Under the pieces are notes generated by a model. The model was not told where the DNA came from. It saw only the letters and a program-made list of their open reading frames with translations, and did no database searches. The translations under genes were made by a program, and so were the position numbers. From assembly GCA_023412915.1 (NCBI GenBank), contig JAEZRE010000008.1, forward strand, positions 1-64,000: 64,000 nt of DNA. The letters are read 5' to 3'. The DNA comes from Bacillota bacterium. Lineage in GTDB: Bacteria > Bacillota > Clostridia > Acetivibrionales > DTU013. Shown here in pieces: positions 18,378 to 28,141 of the stretch. Position 1 is the stretch's first letter. Every line of letters starts with the position of its first letter.

Positions 18378-18689
18378 ATGGCAAACAACCAAAAAATCAG
18401 AATCAGACTGAAAGCGTTCGATCATCAGATACTCGATCAGTCTGCGGAAAAGATCGTGGACACTGCTAAGAGAACCGGCGCACAGGTATCAGGACCCGTT
18501 CCGCTTCCGACGCAGAAGGAAATAGTAACGATCCTCAGAGCTCCTCACAAATACAAGGACTCGCGTGAACAGTTTGAAATGAGGACTCACAAAAGGCTGA
18601 TAGACATACTGATGCCGACACCCAAGACGGTTGACGCGCTGATGAGGCTCGATTTACCGGCTGGAGTCGATATAGAGATCAAGCTTTGA
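18378..18689 (+). CDS. rpsJ: 30S ribosomal protein S10
   Basis: 103 residues, full length ([30 protein letters not shown]). S10 assembles into the 30S head and, with NusB, takes part in antitermination. First gene of the S10 operon, with AAGGAGG upstream. A 148-nt gap with a TCGG/CCGA hairpin separates it from rplC, longer than usual for this operon. Confidence 0.98.
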   Translation: MANNQKIRIRLKAFDHQILDQSAEKIVDTAKRTGAQVSGPVPLPTQKEIVTILRAPHKYKDSREQFEMRTHKRLIDILMPTPKTVDALMRLDLPAGVDIEIKL

Positions 18690-18837
18690 TCGGTCCGCTG
18701 TCGGCCGATAGCATCGGTTACAGCCTCCGGCGGTTGATTTCTATGGCAGTTAATTGAGTGATCATGTTCGCAAGACCGGCAATTGACCGTGTCAGTTGCT
18801 CTTCATTGTGAACCAATGATAATTAGGAGGTAAGTAA

Positions 18838-19476
18838 ATGAACAAGTTTATCCTTGGCAAGAAAATCGGAATGACACAAGTATTTACTGACGAAGGTCTT
18901 TCAATACCGGTAACGGTTATACAGGCCGGCCCGTGCGCAGTCGTTCAGAAGAAAACAGTCGAAAACGACGGCTATACGGCATTGAAGCTCGGATTTGAGG
19001 ATATTCCGGAGAAGAAACTCAGCAAACCTGAAAAAGGTTTATTCGCAAAAATAAAGGTTGCTTCAAAAAGATATCTCAGGGAATTCCGTACCGACGATGT
19101 CAACAAGTACGAAGTCGGACAGGAAATAAAGGCAGCCGACATGTTCAATGCCGGCGACAGAATCGACGTAAGCGGCATATCCAAAGGTAAAGGCTTCCAG
19201 GGTACCATTAAGAGGTACGGACAAAAAGGCGGTAAAGATACTCACGGTTCCATGTACCACAGAAGACCTGGTTCTATGGGTTCCAACACTAGCCCTGCAA
19301 GGGTTTTCAAGGGCAAGAGGCTGCCTGGTCATATGGGAGTCGATAAAATTACAGTTCAGAACCTTAACGTAGTCAGGGTCGACAGCGAAAGGAACCTGCT
19401 TCTTGTAAAGGGCGCGGTACCTGGACCCAAAGGCGCTCTGATCGTTGTCAGAGAAACTGTAAAATCCGGCAAGTAA
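18838..19476 (+). CDS. rplC: 50S ribosomal protein L3
   Basis: 212 residues, normal length. [13 protein letters not shown] at the start and the conserved loop [14 protein letters not shown] that reaches the peptidyl transferase centre. Early 50S assembly protein. TTAGGAGG precedes the ATG. Confidence 0.98.
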   Translation: MNKFILGKKIGMTQVFTDEGLSIPVTVIQAGPCAVVQKKTVENDGYTALKLGFEDIPEKKLSKPEKGLFAKIKVASKRYLREFRTDDVNKYEVGQEIKAADMFNAGDRIDVSGISKGKGFQGTIKRYGQKGGKDTHGSMYHRRPGSMGSNTSPARVFKGKRLPGHMGVDKITVQNLNVVRVDSERNLLLVKGAVPGPKGALIVVRETVKSGK

Positions 19477-19500
19477 TACAGATGGGAGGAGGAAGCGATT

Positions 19501-20124
19501 ATGCCAAAGGTTGATTTATACAATATGAGAGGCGAGACAGTCGGACAGATCGAACTGAAGGATGAAATATTCGGTATCGATGTGAACAGCAATGCGATGC
19601 ATCTCGCCGTACAGAACCAATTAGCAAATAAGAGGCAGGGTACACAGTCCACCAAAACAAAGAGTGAGGTAAGCGGCGGCGGTATCAAGCCATGGAAACA
19701 GAAGGGCACCGGCAGGGCAAGACAGGGCAGCATCCGTTCCGCTCAGTGGATTAAGGGTGGTATCGTTCTTGGACCGAAACCGAGAAGCTATTCCTACACA
19801 ATTCCGAAGAAACTGAAGAAGCTGGCTCTCAAGTCGGCTCTCACATCCAAGGTCAACGACAACGAACTTCTCGTTCTTGAACAGTTGAGCTTCGACAACA
19901 TCAAAACTAAACAGATGGCAAACGTACTGAATTCACTGAAGGTCGATTCCAGCGTTCTGATCGTTCTCGGCGGCAAGAATGAAACAGTTGAGAAATCCGC
20001 AAGGAACATACCCGGAGTGAAGACGGCATTCGTAAATACCATAAATGTTTTCGACATTCTGAAATATGACAAATTCATCATTACCAAGGACGCAGTTGAA
20101 AAAGTCGAGGAGGTGTACGCATAA
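19501..20124 (+). CDS. rplD: 50S ribosomal protein L4
   Basis: 207 residues with the exit-tunnel loop ([21 protein letters not shown]). L4 represses its own operon in gamma-proteobacteria; whether it does so here is not known. Its stop overlaps the rplW start by one base (TAATG). Confidence 0.98.
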   Translation: MPKVDLYNMRGETVGQIELKDEIFGIDVNSNAMHLAVQNQLANKRQGTQSTKTKSEVSGGGIKPWKQKGTGRARQGSIRSAQWIKGGIVLGPKPRSYSYTIPKKLKKLALKSALTSKVNDNELLVLEQLSFDNIKTKQMANVLNSLKVDSSVLIVLGGKNETVEKSARNIPGVKTAFVNTINVFDILKYDKFIITKDAVEKVEEVYA

Positions 20125-20477
20125 TGAGAACTCCGCAGGATATTATTCTAAGGCCGTTCATCACAGAAAAGAGCAACCTTGATGTGGCAAGCGGAAAATA
20201 CACCTTCATCGTGGACGTCAAGGCGACCAAGACGGAAATCAGGCAGGCTGCTGAAAGGCTTTTCTCTGTAAAAGTGCTTCAGGTCAATACAATGAACTAT
20301 GACGGAAAGATCAAGAGAATGGGCGTTCATGAAGGTCCGAGACCGGATTGGAAAAAAGCTGTCGTCAAGATAGATCTTGATCCGAAGCCTGAGGTTTACC
20401 TGACTGAAGGCGGTAAGGAAGTAGTCAGCCAGAAGAAATACAAGACAAGCATTGAAGAATATGGCGTAACGCAATAA
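20124..20477 (+). CDS. rplW: 50S ribosomal protein L23
   Basis: 117 residues; RPFITEKSNLDVASGKYTF and VNTMNYDGKIKRMG are typical. L23 sits at the tunnel exit and docks trigger factor and SRP. The C-terminus is about 20 residues longer than in many L23 proteins. Overlaps rplD by 1 nt. Confidence 0.97.
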   Translation: MRTPQDIILRPFITEKSNLDVASGKYTFIVDVKATKTEIRQAAERLFSVKVLQVNTMNYDGKIKRMGVHEGPRPDWKKAVVKIDLDPKPEVYLTEGGKEVVSQKKYKTSIEEYGVTQ

Positions 20478-20518
20478 AAGATCATCATTCATGCATTTAA
20501 ATTAAGGAGTGAGAAGAA

Positions 20519-21352
20519 ATGGCATTAAAAAAGTATAGTCCTACTTCTCCCGCCAGAAGGTTCATGACGGTTTCCAGTTTTGAGGAGATCACCAAGACCG
20601 AACCTGAGAAATCTCTTGTAGAGATTATAAGAAAGTCAGGCGGAAGAAACTCATACGGTAGGATCACCGTACGCCACAGAGGTGGCGGAGCAGTGCAGAA
20701 GTACAGAATCATTGACTTCAAAAGAGATAAGGACGGCATAAAAGCAAAAGTAGCCGCCATAGAGTATGATCCAAACAGGACTGCAAATATTGCTCTTCTC
20801 TACTATGCAGACGGAGAAAAAAGGTATATTCTGGCTCCCGTCGGTCTGAAGGTCGGCGATACGGTGGAATCCGGACCCAACGCGGATATAAAGCCGGGCA
20901 ATACGCTCCAGATGAACAATATCCCGGTTGGTACCCTGATCCACAACGTCGAGCTCAAACCCGGCAAGGGCGGCCAGCTTGTAAGAGCAGCAGGAAACGC
21001 AGCGCAGCTGATGGCTAAAGAGGGCGCTTACGCCCAGGTAAGACTTCCTTCAGGCGAAGTCAGAATGATCAGCATGTTGTGCAAAGCCTCCATCGGTCAG
21101 GTAAGCAATATTGAAAATGAAAACATTTCAATAGGCAAGGCCGGAAGAAAAAGATGGATGGGTATAAGACCTACCGTACGTGGTGTTGTTATGAATCCTG
21201 TCGACCATCCCCATGGTGGTGGTGAAGGCAAGTCTCCTATCGGAAGACCGAGTCCGGTTACTCCCTGGGGTAAACCTACACTTGGTTATAAGACAAGGAA
21301 GAAGAAGAGTAAATCCGATAAGTTCATAATCAAGAGAAGGAACCAGAAATAA
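20519..21352 (+). CDS. rplB: 50S ribosomal protein L2
   Basis: 277 residues, full length. [15 protein letters not shown] near the start and [18 protein letters not shown] near the end, which carries the His needed for peptidyl transfer. Primary 23S-binding protein. Confidence 0.98.
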   Translation: MALKKYSPTSPARRFMTVSSFEEITKTEPEKSLVEIIRKSGGRNSYGRITVRHRGGGAVQKYRIIDFKRDKDGIKAKVAAIEYDPNRTANIALLYYADGEKRYILAPVGLKVGDTVESGPNADIKPGNTLQMNNIPVGTLIHNVELKPGKGGQLVRAAGNAAQLMAKEGAYAQVRLPSGEVRMISMLCKASIGQVSNIENENISIGKAGRKRWMGIRPTVRGVVMNPVDHPHGGGEGKSPIGRPSPVTPWGKPTLGYKTRKKKSKSDKFIIKRRNQK

Positions 21353-21397
21353 TAACGTTACGGTTATCCGATGTAAGGAAAGGAGGACTGACACCTA

Positions 21398-21682
21398 ATG
21401 AGCAGATCATTAAAAAAAGGACCATTTGTTGATTTGAGGCTCCTCAATAAAGTTGAGGATATGAATAAGACAAATGAGAAGAAAGTTCTGAAGAGCTGGT
21501 CCAGAGCATCAACGATATACCCTCAGATGGTAGGACATACAATCGCAGTGCATGACGGCAGAAAGCATGTACCAGTATATATAACGGAAGAAATGGTGGG
21601 CCACAAGCTCGGTGAATTCGCACCGACCAGGACGTTCAGAGGTCACGGCCACCACACCGAGAAATCATCTGCATTGAAATAA
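21398..21682 (+). CDS. rpsS: 30S ribosomal protein S19
   Basis: 94 residues; [20 protein letters not shown] and [10 protein letters not shown] are all present. 30S head protein. AAAGGAGG precedes the ATG. Confidence 0.98.
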   Translation: MSRSLKKGPFVDLRLLNKVEDMNKTNEKKVLKSWSRASTIYPQMVGHTIAVHDGRKHVPVYITEEMVGHKLGEFAPTRTFRGHGHHTEKSSALK

Positions 21683-21733
21683 GTAAAGCTGGTACAAAAG
21701 TAACAAGCTTAAAGCCGAAAGGAGGAATTCCAG

Positions 21734-22213
21734 TTGGAGAAGAAGGTTAAATCGAAAGAAGAACTTCTAAAGGATAAGGATCAAATCCTGGATGAATATA
21801 ACAAGACCCAGAGCCAATCAAAGAAACCCGCTCTGCTGACCAAGAAAGAGAAAAAGGTGCTTGGAATCGGCAAGGACGAAGGAAAGGCAATACTCAAGTA
21901 TGCAAGGATTTCTTCGAGGAAGGTCAAGATAGTTCTGGATCTGATAAAGGGTAAAAACATTGACGAAGCATATGCTATCGTTAGATATACTCCCAAAGCT
22001 GCTTCCGAATTACTCTACAAGCTTCTGAAATCAGCCGAAGCCAATGCCACGAATGATCCCACCAAGGGACTCAACAGGGACGAGCTTTTTGTAGCTGAAG
22101 CATACGCCAGTCAGGGACCCACCCTGAAGAGGATCATGCCGAGAGCACAGGGCAGAGCAAACAGAATCAGGAAGAGGACCAGCCACATTACAGTCGTTTT
22201 AAAGGAAAGATAA
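21734..22213 (+). CDS. rplV: 50S ribosomal protein L22 with ~50-residue N-terminal extension
   Basis: 159 residues against about 110 for most L22. The L22 core starts near residue 52 ([13 protein letters not shown]) and keeps the tunnel hairpin ([23 protein letters not shown]). Residues 1-50 are a Lys/Glu-rich extension. The TTG start at 21734 has AGGAGG 9 nt upstream and no site of that quality precedes the core, so the extension is probably made. Confidence 0.95.
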   Translation: MEKKVKSKEELLKDKDQILDEYNKTQSQSKKPALLTKKEKKVLGIGKDEGKAILKYARISSRKVKIVLDLIKGKNIDEAYAIVRYTPKAASELLYKLLKSAEANATNDPTKGLNRDELFVAEAYASQGPTLKRIMPRAQGRANRIRKRTSHITVVLKER

Positions 22214-22235
22214 TCGAGGCAAAGGAGGTTTGATG

Positions 22236-22904
22236 ATGGGCCAGAAGGTAAATCCACATGGATTGAGAATAGGGATAATCAAGGATTGGGATACCAAATG
22301 GTATGCCACTGACAAGAACTTCAGCGAGTTTTTGGTTGAAGACACCAAGATCAGAAAGTTTGTAAAAAACAAATTATACATTTCCGGTGTATCAAGAATC
22401 GAGATCGAAAGGGCTGCAAACAAGATCAAGGTCAACGTTCATACAGCTAAACCGGGTCTCGTGATCGGAAAGGGCGGCGCCGGTATCGAGGAACTCCGCA
22501 AGGAAGTCGAAGCACTCACCGGAAAGAGCGTTCTGATCAACATCACGGAAATCAAGTCACCCGAACTTGACGCACAGCTCGTAGCTGAAAACATCGCTTC
22601 ACAGCTCGAAAAGAGAATATCCTTCAGGAGAGCGATGAGGCAGACAATGTCAAGAGCCATGAAGCTCGGAGCAAAGGGTATCAAAACCGCTTGTGCCGGA
22701 AGACTTGGCGGAGCTGAAATAGCAAGATCGGAACATTATCATGAGGGAACAATTCCGCTCCAGACTTTAAGAGCCGACATCGACTACGGTTTTGCAGAAG
22801 CAAACACCACTTACGGTAAAATCGGCGTAAAGGCTTGGATATATAAGGGTGAAGTGCTTCCCGCTGTTAAAAGGGAAAAGAAAGTGGAAGGAGGCGATCG
22901 CTAA
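22236..22904 (+). CDS. rpsC: 30S ribosomal protein S3
   Basis: 222 residues. [15 protein letters not shown] start; KH domain with the GKGG loop ([17 protein letters not shown]). The ATG at 22236 has GGAGG 7 nt upstream; ATG 22233 and TTG 22230 are in frame but closer. Mediates mRNA entry and helicase activity of the 30S. Confidence 0.97.
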   Translation: MGQKVNPHGLRIGIIKDWDTKWYATDKNFSEFLVEDTKIRKFVKNKLYISGVSRIEIERAANKIKVNVHTAKPGLVIGKGGAGIEELRKEVEALTGKSVLINITEIKSPELDAQLVAENIASQLEKRISFRRAMRQTMSRAMKLGAKGIKTACAGRLGGAEIARSEHYHEGTIPLQTLRADIDYGFAEANTTYGKIGVKAWIYKGEVLPAVKREKKVEGGDR

Positions 22905-23344
22905 TGTTGATGCCGAAAAGGGTAAAGCGCAGAAGGGTACACAGAGGCAGAATGACTGGTGTTGCTTCCAGGGGTAACTTCATATCCAATGGTGAATTCG
23001 GTCTGCAGGCTCTCGAGCCCGCATGGATCACAAGCAATCAGATAGAAGCTGCCAGAATAGCGATGACCCGTTTCACAAAGAGGGGCGGCCAGGTCTGGAT
23101 CAAGATATTCCCCGACAAGCCGGTTACCAAGAAACCTGCTGAAACCCGTATGGGTAGTGGTAAAGGTTCACCGGAGTACTGGGTCGCAGTAGTAAAGCCG
23201 GGCAGGGTATTATTTGAAATCGCAGGCATGCCGGAAGAAACCGCAAGAGAGGCTATGAGACTCGCAATGCACAAGCTTCCGATAAAGTGCAAGTTCATAG
23301 CCCGCGATAATGAAATGGGTGGTGACGAAATTGAAAGTCAATGA
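22904..23344 (+). CDS. rplP: 50S ribosomal protein L16
   Basis: 146 residues, [19 protein letters not shown] start, overlapping the rpsC stop by 1 nt. AAGGAGG is 9 nt upstream of this ATG. L16 organises the A-site side of the 50S. Confidence 0.98.
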   Translation: MLMPKRVKRRRVHRGRMTGVASRGNFISNGEFGLQALEPAWITSNQIEAARIAMTRFTKRGGQVWIKIFPDKPVTKKPAETRMGSGKGSPEYWVAVVKPGRVLFEIAGMPEETAREAMRLAMHKLPIKCKFIARDNEMGGDEIESQ

Positions 23345-23534
23345 AATGAGAGATAAGACACAGGAAGAACTTCAGAAGGAACTGAACGAACTCAAATCGG
23401 AACTGTTCAAACTTCGTTTCCAGCTTGTAACCAATCAACTGGAAAACCCTATGAAGCTGAAGGATGTTAAGAAAGCAATAGCCCGTGTAAAAACGATATT
23501 AAGGGAACGTGAAATAAAAGGAGTTCAGGCGTAA
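23331..23534 (+). CDS. rpmC: 50S ribosomal protein L29
   Basis: 67 residues from the TTG at 23331 ([17 protein letters not shown]), the family's usual start; longer in-frame starts run into rplP. It overlaps rplP by 14 nt, with GGGTGGTGA inside rplP as binding site. Exit-tunnel rim protein. Confidence 0.95.
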   Translation: MKVNEMRDKTQEELQKELNELKSELFKLRFQLVTNQLENPMKLKDVKKAIARVKTILREREIKGVQA

Positions 23535-23564
23535 GTCTGGTATCGATGAAAGGAGGTATCCTTC

Positions 23565-23822
23565 TTGGTAGAGAGAGCATTGAGGAAAACCAGGGTAGGC
23601 AAGGTAGTAAGCGACAAGATGGACAAGACGATCGTCGTTGCAATAGAAACCAGTGTAAAGCACCCCTTGTACAAGAAAATCGTCAAAAGGACTTATAAAC
23701 TGAAAGCCCACGACGAGAATAATGAGTGCGGTATCGGTGACAAGGTTAAAGTTATGGAGACCCGCCCGCTTAGCAAGGACAAAAGGTGGAGGCTTGTCGA
23801 AATCATAGAAAAGGCTCGCTAA
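23565..23822 (+). CDS. rpsQ: 30S ribosomal protein S17
   Basis: 85 residues; [21 protein letters not shown] and the OB-fold C-terminal part are typical. TTG start with AGGAGG 8 nt upstream. Early 16S-binding protein. Confidence 0.97.
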   Translation: MVERALRKTRVGKVVSDKMDKTIVVAIETSVKHPLYKKIVKRTYKLKAHDENNECGIGDKVKVMETRPLSKDKRWRLVEIIEKAR

Positions 23823-23862
23823 TGAAAGCCGATTTTCAAAGTAATTGGAAGGAGGTACTGGC

Positions 23863-24231
23863 ATGATACAGGTCCAGTCCACGCTGAAATCAGCGGATAA
23901 CACAGGAGCCAAGGAAATGATGTGCATCAAGGTACTCGGCGGTTCCTGGAGGAAATATGCCAACATCGGAGACGTGGTGGTTGCTTCAGTTAAAAGCGCA
24001 ACGCCCGGCGGTGTTGTAAAAAAAGGCGAGGTTGTCAAATGTGTTATTGTACGTTCCAAGAAGGGTGTAAGAAGGCCCGACGGATCATATATCAAGTTTG
24101 ACGAAAACGCTGCGGTAATAATAAAAGACGATAAAAACCCCAAAGGAACACGTATATTTGGCCCTGTTGCGAGAGAACTGAGGGATAAGGAATACATGAA
24201 GATCCTCTCACTCGCACCGGAAGTTCTATAA
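23863..24231 (+). CDS. rplN: 50S ribosomal protein L14
   Basis: 122 residues, exactly the family length from the ATG at 23863 (AAGGAGG 7 nt before). [18 protein letters not shown] start; ends LSLAPEVL. Binds at the 30S interface and near RsfS. Confidence 0.98.
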   Translation: MIQVQSTLKSADNTGAKEMMCIKVLGGSWRKYANIGDVVVASVKSATPGGVVKKGEVVKCVIVRSKKGVRRPDGSYIKFDENAAVIIKDDKNPKGTRIFGPVARELRDKEYMKILSLAPEVL

Positions 24232-24234
24232 GGT

Positions 24235-24330
24235 AGGATGTTAAGCGCCCGATGGCGCGAATTTCCTTAAAAACATCCATGAAGGATGTTAAGCGCCGAA
24301 AGGCGCGAGTTACCATTGAAACATCCATGA
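24235..24330 (+). repeat. two tandem 48-bp hairpin repeats inside the spc operon
   Basis: Copy 1 is 24235-24282, copy 2 is 24283-24330. Each starts AGGATGTTAAGCGCC, has GGCGCGA after a 4-nt loop, and ends AAACATCCATGA, so each folds into a hairpin (GGATGTT/AACATCC around GCGCC/GGCGC). Loop and mid-stem bases differ between copies while the paired ends are kept. The second copy runs directly into the AAGGAGG of rplX. Confidence 0.9.
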
Positions 24331-24346
24331 AAGGAGGCAGCTTAAA

Positions 24347-24694
24347 TTGGCAAATAAAGTTCATGTAAAAAAAGGAGATACGGTTTACGTACTCTCTGGC
24401 AAGGATTCAGGCAAGAAGGGCAAGGTCCTGGCTGTCAACCCGGACGATATGTCGGTGCTCGTTGAGGGCGTAAATATGTCCACAAAGCATAGGAAGCCGA
24501 GGACGAGATACCAGCAGGGCGGAATAATCCACCAGGAATCTCCGATCAACAGCGCGAAGGTCATGCTTGTCTGCAACAGGTGCAAGACTCCGACGAAGGT
24601 AAAGATAGATGTTCGTGAAGACGGTCACAAGGACCGTGTCTGCAAAAAGTGCGGAGAAATCATAGACACACAGAAAGAAGCTAAAGAAGATTAA
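24347..24694 (+). CDS. rplX: 50S ribosomal protein L24
   Basis: 115 residues, slightly long. KOW motif VHVKKGDTVYVLSGKDSGKKGKV at the start; the C-terminal part carries two C-x2-C pairs (VCNRCK, VCKKCG) that could bind zinc. TTG start, AAGGAGG 9 nt upstream. Initiates 50S assembly. Confidence 0.97.
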   Translation: MANKVHVKKGDTVYVLSGKDSGKKGKVLAVNPDDMSVLVEGVNMSTKHRKPRTRYQQGGIIHQESPINSAKVMLVCNRCKTPTKVKIDVREDGHKDRVCKKCGEIIDTQKEAKED

Positions 24695-24724
24695 TCACTC
24701 TTCTTGAAAGGAGGTTAAGTTTTA

Positions 24725-25267
24725 ATGGCCAGACTTAAGGACAAATATGTACAGGAAGTAGTTCCGGCAATGCAGGCAAAGTTTAAATATACAAGTTCCA
24801 TGCAGATGCCCAGACTCGATAAGGTCGTGCTCAACATGGGCGTTGGTGATGTTAAGGAAAATCCCAAGGCTATGGACGCGGCAGTAAGCGATATGACAAC
24901 AATCACAGGTCAGAGGCCGGTCATCACCAAGGCAAAGAAATCGATTGCAAACTTCAAACTGAGACAGGGAATGAATATCGGCTGCAAGGTCACACTCCGC
25001 GGCGATATGATGTTCAATTTCGTCGATAAGCTGCTCAATGCGGCACTTCCTCGTGTAAGAGATTTCAGAGGGGTGTCGGGAAACGCGTTTGACGGAAGAG
25101 GTAACTATACGCTGGGCGTAAAGGATCAGCTTATTTTCCCGGAAATTGAGTATGATAAGGTAGACAAGGCAAGAGGCATGGACATCGTATTTGTTACCAC
25201 AGCCAAGACGGACGAGGAAGCGAAAGAGCTTCTGAAACTTATGGGTATGCCTTTTAGTCAGGGTTGA
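24725..25267 (+). CDS. rplE: 50S ribosomal protein L5
   Basis: 180 residues, full length; [37 protein letters not shown] and [17 protein letters not shown]. Contacts 5S rRNA and P-site tRNA. AAAGGAGG precedes the ATG. Confidence 0.98.
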   Translation: MARLKDKYVQEVVPAMQAKFKYTSSMQMPRLDKVVLNMGVGDVKENPKAMDAAVSDMTTITGQRPVITKAKKSIANFKLRQGMNIGCKVTLRGDMMFNFVDKLLNAALPRVRDFRGVSGNAFDGRGNYTLGVKDQLIFPEIEYDKVDKARGMDIVFVTTAKTDEEAKELLKLMGMPFSQG

Positions 25268-25284
25268 TCGGAAGGAGGATAAAC

Positions 25285-25470
25285 GTGGCAAAAAAATCAA
25301 TGATAATAAAACAGCAGAGAGATCCGAAATTCAGCAGTAGGGCCTATAACAGGTGCAAGCTTTGCGGAAGGCCTCATGCTTATATGAGGAAGTACGGAAT
25401 ATGCCGTTTGTGCTTCAGGGTACTGGCTTATAAAGGGCAGATACCTGGTGTGAAAAAGGCCAGCTGGTAA
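25285..25470 (+). CDS. rpsN: 30S ribosomal protein S14, zinc-binding type Z
   Basis: 61 residues from the GTG at 25285 (AAGGAGG 6 nt before). Zinc ligands Cys24, Cys27, Cys40 and Cys43 are intact. A zinc-free paralogue often exists elsewhere in Firmicutes for zinc starvation; none is in this window. Confidence 0.97.
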   Translation: MAKKSMIIKQQRDPKFSSRAYNRCKLCGRPHAYMRKYGICRLCFRVLAYKGQIPGVKKASW

Positions 25471-25495
25471 TAAATTTTGGAAGGAGGTTGAACAT

Positions 25496-25894
25496 ATGCA
25501 AATTACAGACGCTATCGCAGACATGTTGACAAGAGTCAGGAATGCAAGTTCGGCAAAGCATGAATCAGTCGACATACCGGCGTCCAATATTAAAAAGGAT
25601 GTTGCCCGTATACTGCTCGACGAAGGATACGTAAAAAATGTCGAGTATATAGAAGACGACAAACAGGGACTTATAAGAATTGCGTTGAAATATACCGGAA
25701 ACAAGCAGAACGTTATATCTGGTATCAAAAGAATCAGCAAACCGGGACTCAGGGTTTATGCCAACAAGGATGAACTGCCGAAGGTGCTCGGAGGACTTGG
25801 CGTGGCAATAATCTCCACATCCAGGGGAGTAATGACCGACAAAAAGGCAAGAACCGAAGGTGTCGGAGGAGAAGTGCTTGCTTTCATTTGGTAA
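25496..25894 (+). CDS. rpsH: 30S ribosomal protein S8
   Basis: 132 residues; [15 protein letters not shown] start and [20 protein letters not shown] near the end. 16S-binding assembly protein; represses the spc operon in E. coli. A 146-nt gap with two hairpins separates it from rplF. Confidence 0.98.
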   Translation: MQITDAIADMLTRVRNASSAKHESVDIPASNIKKDVARILLDEGYVKNVEYIEDDKQGLIRIALKYTGNKQNVISGIKRISKPGLRVYANKDELPKVLGGLGVAIISTSRGVMTDKKARTEGVGGEVLAFIW

Positions 25895-25898
25895 TACC

Positions 25899-25920
25899 AA
25901 GTAAAACTTCGGTTTTACTT
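25899..25920 (+). promoter_or_regulatory. UUCG-tetraloop hairpin between rpsH and rplF
   Basis: Perfect 9-bp stem AAGTAAAAC/GTTTTACTT closed by TTCG. No T-run follows, so it is more likely an mRNA processing or stability element than a terminator. A weaker ATTCAA/TTGAAT hairpin lies at about 25960-25981. Confidence 0.7.
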
Positions 25921-26040
25921 TACCGGGAAAGACAGCTCGCAGCAGACTAAAAAAGGTAATTCAATCTTATACGGTTGAATCTTTCTGAAAAGGGCTCGTG
26001 ATGAGCGGGCTCACAATCTGAAGAACAGGAGGTGCTTTAA

Positions 26041-26583
26041 ATGTCAAGGATAGGAAAAATGCCTATTGAAATACCCGCAGGTGTTAATGTCGATATAAAC
26101 GGTAACGTTGTCACCGTAAAAGGGCCCAAGGGCACTTTGACAAAAGAGTTTCACAAGGATATGATGATTGGTAAGGAAGGCACACAGGTAGTAGTAACAA
26201 GGCCTTCAGATGAAAAGATCCATAAATCCCTCCATGGGTTGACAAGAACTTTGTTGAGCAACATGGTAACAGGAGTCACAAAGGGCTTTGAAAAAACGCT
26301 GGAGATCAATGGTGTCGGTTACAGGGCGCAGAAGGCCGGAAATAAGCTCGTACTTACTCTCGGTTATTCACACCCGGTAGAAATGGATGAACCTGCAGGC
26401 ATTACGTACGAAGTCCCGGCTCCCAATAGAATTATTGTCAAAGGCTGCGACAAGCAGGAAGTTGGAGAGTGTGCCGCGAAGATAAGGGCAAAGAGAGAGC
26501 CTGAAGTCTATAAGGGCAAGGGTATCAAGTATGAAACTGAGGTAATCAGGCGCAAGGAAGGAAAAGCCGGCGCTAAAAAGTAG
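26041..26583 (+). CDS. rplF: 50S ribosomal protein L6
   Basis: 180 residues; [39 protein letters not shown] split over two L6 repeats, and [10 protein letters not shown] tail. Lies near the GTPase-associated centre of the 50S. AGGAGGTG upstream. Confidence 0.98.
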   Translation: MSRIGKMPIEIPAGVNVDINGNVVTVKGPKGTLTKEFHKDMMIGKEGTQVVVTRPSDEKIHKSLHGLTRTLLSNMVTGVTKGFEKTLEINGVGYRAQKAGNKLVLTLGYSHPVEMDEPAGITYEVPAPNRIIVKGCDKQEVGECAAKIRAKREPEVYKGKGIKYETEVIRRKEGKAGAKK

Positions 26584-26602
26584 CAGGAGGGAGCTGAAAT
26601 AA

Positions 26603-26971
26603 ATGATTAACAAGCCCAACAAAAACGAAATCAGGCTTAGGAAACATGTCAGGGTTCGCAAAAAAATCACTGGAACAACAGAGCGTCCAAGGCTCAATGT
26701 TTTCAGAAGCTTACAGAATATATATGTCCAGATCATAGACGATACAACCGGTACAACTCTCGTATCGGCCTCTACGCTCGATGAAGCGATCAAGGGTAAA
26801 ATTGCATACGGCGGGAACAAAGCTGCTGCAAAGGAAGTCGGAAAGCTGATCGGACAGAAGGCAATCGAAAAGGGAATCAAGCAGGTTGTATTTGACAGAG
26901 GCGGTTACCTGTATCACGGCAGAGTTATGGAACTCGCAGAAGGTGCAAGGGAAGCCGGTCTTGAGTTTTAG
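26603..26971 (+). CDS. rplR: 50S ribosomal protein L18
   Basis: 122 residues; [20 protein letters not shown] and [26 protein letters not shown]. Binds 5S rRNA with L5. GCAGGAGGG upstream. Confidence 0.98.
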   Translation: MINKPNKNEIRLRKHVRVRKKITGTTERPRLNVFRSLQNIYVQIIDDTTGTTLVSASTLDEAIKGKIAYGGNKAAAKEVGKLIGQKAIEKGIKQVVFDRGGYLYHGRVMELAEGAREAGLEF

Positions 26972-26989
26972 GAAAGAGGAGGGATAGAT

Positions 26990-27490
26990 TTGCAGCGAAT
27001 TGATGCAGGAACATTGGATCTTAAAGAAAAGGTCGTTAAAATAGGACGTGTTACCAAGGTTGTTAAGGGTGGTAGAAACTTCCGTTTCAGCGCGCTTGTT
27101 GTTGTAGGCGACGAAAACGGTTATATCGGAAGCGGTATTGGAAAAGCTACCGAAATTCCCGACGCGATCAGGAAGGGCATTGATGACGCCAAGAAGAACC
27201 TTATAAAGGTTCCTCTTGTTGAAACCACGATCCCCCATGAAGCAATCGGAGAGTTTGGCGCAGGAAGAGTTCTTCTGAAACCTGCCGGCCCCGGTACCGG
27301 AGTTATCGCAGGCGGCCCTGTCAGGGCAGTCCTCGAATTGGCCGGAGTTCATGATATCAGGACAAAATCACTGGGGTCCAATAACCCGATTAACATGGTT
27401 AATGCTACGATCCAGGCACTTTCTCAGCTTAAGACTGTTGAAGAAGTAGCCAGACTGCGCGGAAAGACCGCAGAAGAAATTTTGGGTTAG
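26990..27490 (+). CDS. rpsE: 30S ribosomal protein S5
   Basis: 166 residues; double-stranded-RNA-binding half ([21 protein letters not shown]) and C-terminal half ([24 protein letters not shown]). TTG start with AGAGGAGGG 6 nt upstream. Affects decoding fidelity. Confidence 0.97.
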   Translation: MQRIDAGTLDLKEKVVKIGRVTKVVKGGRNFRFSALVVVGDENGYIGSGIGKATEIPDAIRKGIDDAKKNLIKVPLVETTIPHEAIGEFGAGRVLLKPAGPGTGVIAGGPVRAVLELAGVHDIRTKSLGSNNPINMVNATIQALSQLKTVEEVARLRGKTAEEILG

Positions 27491-27502
27491 GAGGATACTA
27501 CG

Positions 27503-27682
27503 GTGGCAAAGCTTAAAATCACGCTGACAAGAAGTACAAATAAATGTCTGGAAAACCAGAAGGCTACTGTAAAGGCTCTCGGTTTGAGAAAAATCGGAAG
27601 TGTTGTAGAGCAGCTGGATAATCCTCAAATAAGAGGAATGATCAAAACGGTATCACACCTGGTATCCGTAGAAGAAATATAA
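27503..27682 (+). CDS. rpmD: 50S ribosomal protein L30
   Basis: 59 residues, read by hand from the GTG at 27503: [14 protein letters not shown]..., [20 protein letters not shown]..., ending SVEEI. Normal length for bacterial L30. TTAGGAGG precedes the start and the gene sits in the conserved slot between rpsE and rplO. Confidence 0.96.
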   Translation: MAKLKITLTRSTNKCLENQKATVKALGLRKIGSVVEQLDNPQIRGMIKTVSHLVSVEEI

Positions 27683-27696
27683 GGGAGGTGCAGAAG

Positions 27697-28140
27697 TTGA
27701 AACTACATGAATTGCAACCCGTACCGGGCGCAAAAAAGGCTCCGACCAGAAAAGGCCGTGGAGTTGGTTCAGGCAACGGTAAAACCGGCGGCCATGGACA
27801 CAAGGGGCAGAATGCACGTGCCGGCGGCGGAGTAAGGCCTGGTTTCGAAGGCGGACAGATGCCTCTTTATAGAAGGGTACCTAAGAGAGGTTTCAACAAT
27901 AAGGATTTCGCCAAGGTATATGCTGAAATAAATGTATCGACCCTAAATCTGTTTGAGGATGGCACCGTTGTAAACGGAGAGCTCCTCAAGGAGAAGGGTA
28001 TCACCAAGAAGTTGTATGATGGAGTTTCCGTTCTCGGTAACGGAGAACTCACAAAGAAACTTACTGTACAAGCTGCAAGATTCACCAAGACAGCTTCTCA
28101 GAAGATTGAGGCTGCGGGAGGAAAGGTAGAGGTGGTATAG
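27697..28140 (+). CDS. rplO: 50S ribosomal protein L15
   Basis: 147 residues from the TTG at 27697 ([17 protein letters not shown]), with GGGAGG 8 nt upstream; the in-frame GTG at 27688 lies in the binding site. [20 protein letters not shown] is the typical Gly-rich arm. Late 50S assembly protein. Confidence 0.97.
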   Translation: MKLHELQPVPGAKKAPTRKGRGVGSGNGKTGGHGHKGQNARAGGGVRPGFEGGQMPLYRRVPKRGFNNKDFAKVYAEINVSTLNLFEDGTVVNGELLKEKGITKKLYDGVSVLGNGELTKKLTVQAARFTKTASQKIEAAGGKVEVV

Positions 28141-28141
28141 T

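Noticed and set aside
24235..24330. CRISPR-like repeats
   Set aside because: Only two directly adjoining units with no spacers and no cas genes in the window.
24092..24364. 90-residue minus-strand frame over the tandem hairpins
   Set aside because: Antisense to rplN and the hairpins, no binding site.
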